Assembly: GCA_002825515.1 (NCBI GenBank)
Contig: PJET01000095.1
Coordinates: 1 to 6,316 of the forward strand
Length of the DNA: 6,316 nt
DNA from: Candidatus Thorarchaeota archaeon MP11T_1
Lineage (GTDB): Archaea > Asgardarchaeota > Thorarchaeia > Thorarchaeales > Thorarchaeaceae
Reading direction: 5' to 3'
This document shows, piece by piece, positions 5,155 to 6,316 of this stretch. Made by a program: the position numbers and the translations under genes. Numbering within the stretch: the first letter of the stretch is position 1; each line of letters starts with the position of its first letter. Below the pieces are notes generated by a model. The model made no database searches, had not been told where the DNA came from, and saw nothing but the letters and a program-made list of their open reading frames with translations.

Positions 5155-6316
5155 ATGTCCAAAGAATCTTCTATAGTATACAGAACAGTTACCGATGTCA
5201 GCGGTCCACTGCTTGTCGTCGAGAACACCCATGATGTAGCGTATAATGAAGTCGTAAAAATCAGAGCACCATCTGGAGAATTACTCACTGGCACTGTTCT
5301 TGAAACCGGTAGAGGAAGAGCAGTCATTCAGGTCTTCGAAGGCACTAGCGGTCTAGATACAGATGTCACAGCAGCCAGATTCACTGGGGACACTCTGCAT
5401 CTTCCAGTTTCGTCGGAGATTCTAGGAAGAGTTCTCGATGGTGCTGGAAATCCATTGGATAAAGGACCTCCCCTGACCGCTGAAGATCACTGGGATATCT
5501 ATGGTTCTCCAATCAATCCGTATGCAAGACAATATCCGCGTCAACCAATCCAAACTGGTGTGTCTGCGATTGATGGACTCAACACGCTGGTCCGTGGGCA
5601 GAAACTCCCAATCTTTTCTGGTTCTGGACTTCCTCATAATAGACTTGCCGCACAGATTGTCCGACAGGCTGAGATACCTGGTGAAGAAGGCGACTTTGCT
5701 ATTGTCTTTGCTGCGATGGGCATTACAGCTACTGAGGCACAATACTTCATGCAGTCATTCGAAGAAACAGGAGCTCTTGAACACACAACCCTCTTTTTGA
5801 ATCTGGCAAATGACCCAGCCATTGAACGTATTATTACACCACGTGCCGCACTCACAGCAGCTGAATATCTGGCATACACTGCTGATATGCACGTACTAGT
5901 CATTCTCACAGACATGACAAATTATGCTGAGGCACTTCGTGAGATTAGCGCGGCAAGGTCTGAGGTGCCAGGTCGTCGTGGCTATCCCGGCTATCTCTAT
6001 ACTGACCTCAGTCTTATCTATGAACGAGCTGGTCGTATTCATGGGAGGAACGGCACAATCACTCAGATGCCTATTCTCTCAATGCCACAGGATGATATGA
6101 CTCATCCCATTCCTGATCTTACAGGATACATCACTGAGGGTCAGATTATCGTTGGCAGAGGTCTCCATAGACGAGGTATCTTTCCACCAATTGATCCTGG
6201 TCCATCTCTGAGCAGATTGATGAAGGAAGGAATTGGTGAAGGAATGACACGGTTCGATCATAAAGAAATACAAGCACAGCTCTATTATGCCTACTCAGAA
6301 GGTCGTGATCTACGAG
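5155..6316 (+). CDS. atpB: A-type (V-type) ATP synthase non-catalytic subunit B (3' end beyond right edge)
   Basis: Subunit B alternates with A in the A3B3 head of the archaeal ATP synthase and contributes the regulatory, non-catalytic side of each nucleotide site. I translated 387 codons without a stop; the family is about 460 residues, so roughly 70 C-terminal residues are outside the window. The start at ATG 5155 gives [20 protein letters not shown], matching the family N-terminus. Visible motifs are FEGTSGL (61-67), [15 protein letters not shown] (91-105), the degenerate P-loop region FSGSGLPHN (154-162) without the Walker lysine, AAMGIT (186-191), and the signature [20 protein letters not shown] (269-288). 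It is 1242 bases downstream of subunit A, with the glycosylase and membrane protein between. In most archaea A and B are adjacent. Subunit D, the usual next gene, would lie off the right edge. Confidence 0.97.
   Translation, partial: MSKESSIVYRTVTDVSGPLLVVENTHDVAYNEVVKIRAPSGELLTGTVLETGRGRAVIQVFEGTSGLDTDVTAARFTGDTLHLPVSSEILGRVLDGAGNPLDKGPPLTAEDHWDIYGSPINPYARQYPRQPIQTGVSAIDGLNTLVRGQKLPIFSGSGLPHNRLAAQIVRQAEIPGEEGDFAIVFAAMGITATEAQYFMQSFEETGALEHTTLFLNLANDPAIERIITPRAALTAAEYLAYTADMHVLVILTDMTNYAEALREISAARSEVPGRRGYPGYLYTDLSLIYERAGRIHGRNGTITQMPILSMPQDDMTHPIPDLTGYITEGQIIVGRGLHRRGIFPPIDPGPSLSRLMKEGIGEGMTRFDHKEIQAQLYYAYSEGRDLR

Noticed and set aside
5501..5800. Overlapping open frames on both strands within 5422-5915
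   Set aside because: The atpB frame is continuous through this region and fully explains it; the other frames have no family features.
1..6316. Search by eye for CRISPR repeats, tRNA or rRNA genes, insertion sequences and defence genes
   Set aside because: Nearly all sequence is accounted for by seven coding regions, the gaps are under 130 bases, and none contains repeated arrays or RNA gene structure that I could recognise.

Overview
The window reads as a core-gene stretch of an archaeal chromosome with moderate GC (estimated by eye at a little over 40%). The evidence is an archaeal-type SRP54, an aspartate carbamoyltransferase regulatory chain (PyrI), and three subunits (F, A and B) of an archaeal/vacuolar-type rotary ATPase. 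Start codons are often preceded by GTGA-type Shine-Dalgarno matches, and AT-rich TATA-like boxes lie upstream of several genes. SRP54 carries DTSGRH in place of the usual archaeal DTAGR G-domain motif; from memory this matches eukaryotic SRP54 and makes an Asgard-type archaeon (for example a Thorarchaeia relative) my best guess. That placement is inference at low confidence.

Layout: positions 1-1054 hold SRP54 on the minus strand, running off the left edge. A divergent intergenic region (1055-1180) separates it from a run of plus-strand genes that continues to the right edge: pyrI (1181-1666), A-ATPase subunit F (1750-2073), A-ATPase catalytic subunit A (2101-3912), a family 4-type uracil-DNA glycosylase (3970-4521), an unrecognised multi-pass membrane protein (about 4566-5075), and A-ATPase subunit B (5155 to the right edge, C-terminus missing). 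There is no gene-free stretch over 300 bases, and I saw no RNA gene, mobile element, CRISPR array or broken gene.

How the genes relate: F, A and B form part of the soluble A1 motor. Subunit A hydrolyses or makes ATP, B is its non-catalytic partner, and F sits on the central stalk. The usual archaeal order ends C-F-A-B-D, with A and B adjacent. Here two genes with no obvious ATPase role, a DNA repair glycosylase and a small membrane protein, lie between A and B. The gene before F is pyrI rather than subunit C, so the ATPase locus is both interrupted and truncated at its 5' side. pyrI is without pyrB beside it.

The most checkable oddities are: (1) the glycosylase has Ser where the third iron-sulfur cysteine of the family is expected; (2) subunit A has a GGFGTGKT P-loop in place of the usual archaeal GPFGSGKT; (3) the A/B interruption. 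I found no convincing previously undescribed multi-gene system. The membrane protein between A and B is the only truly uncharacterised gene.
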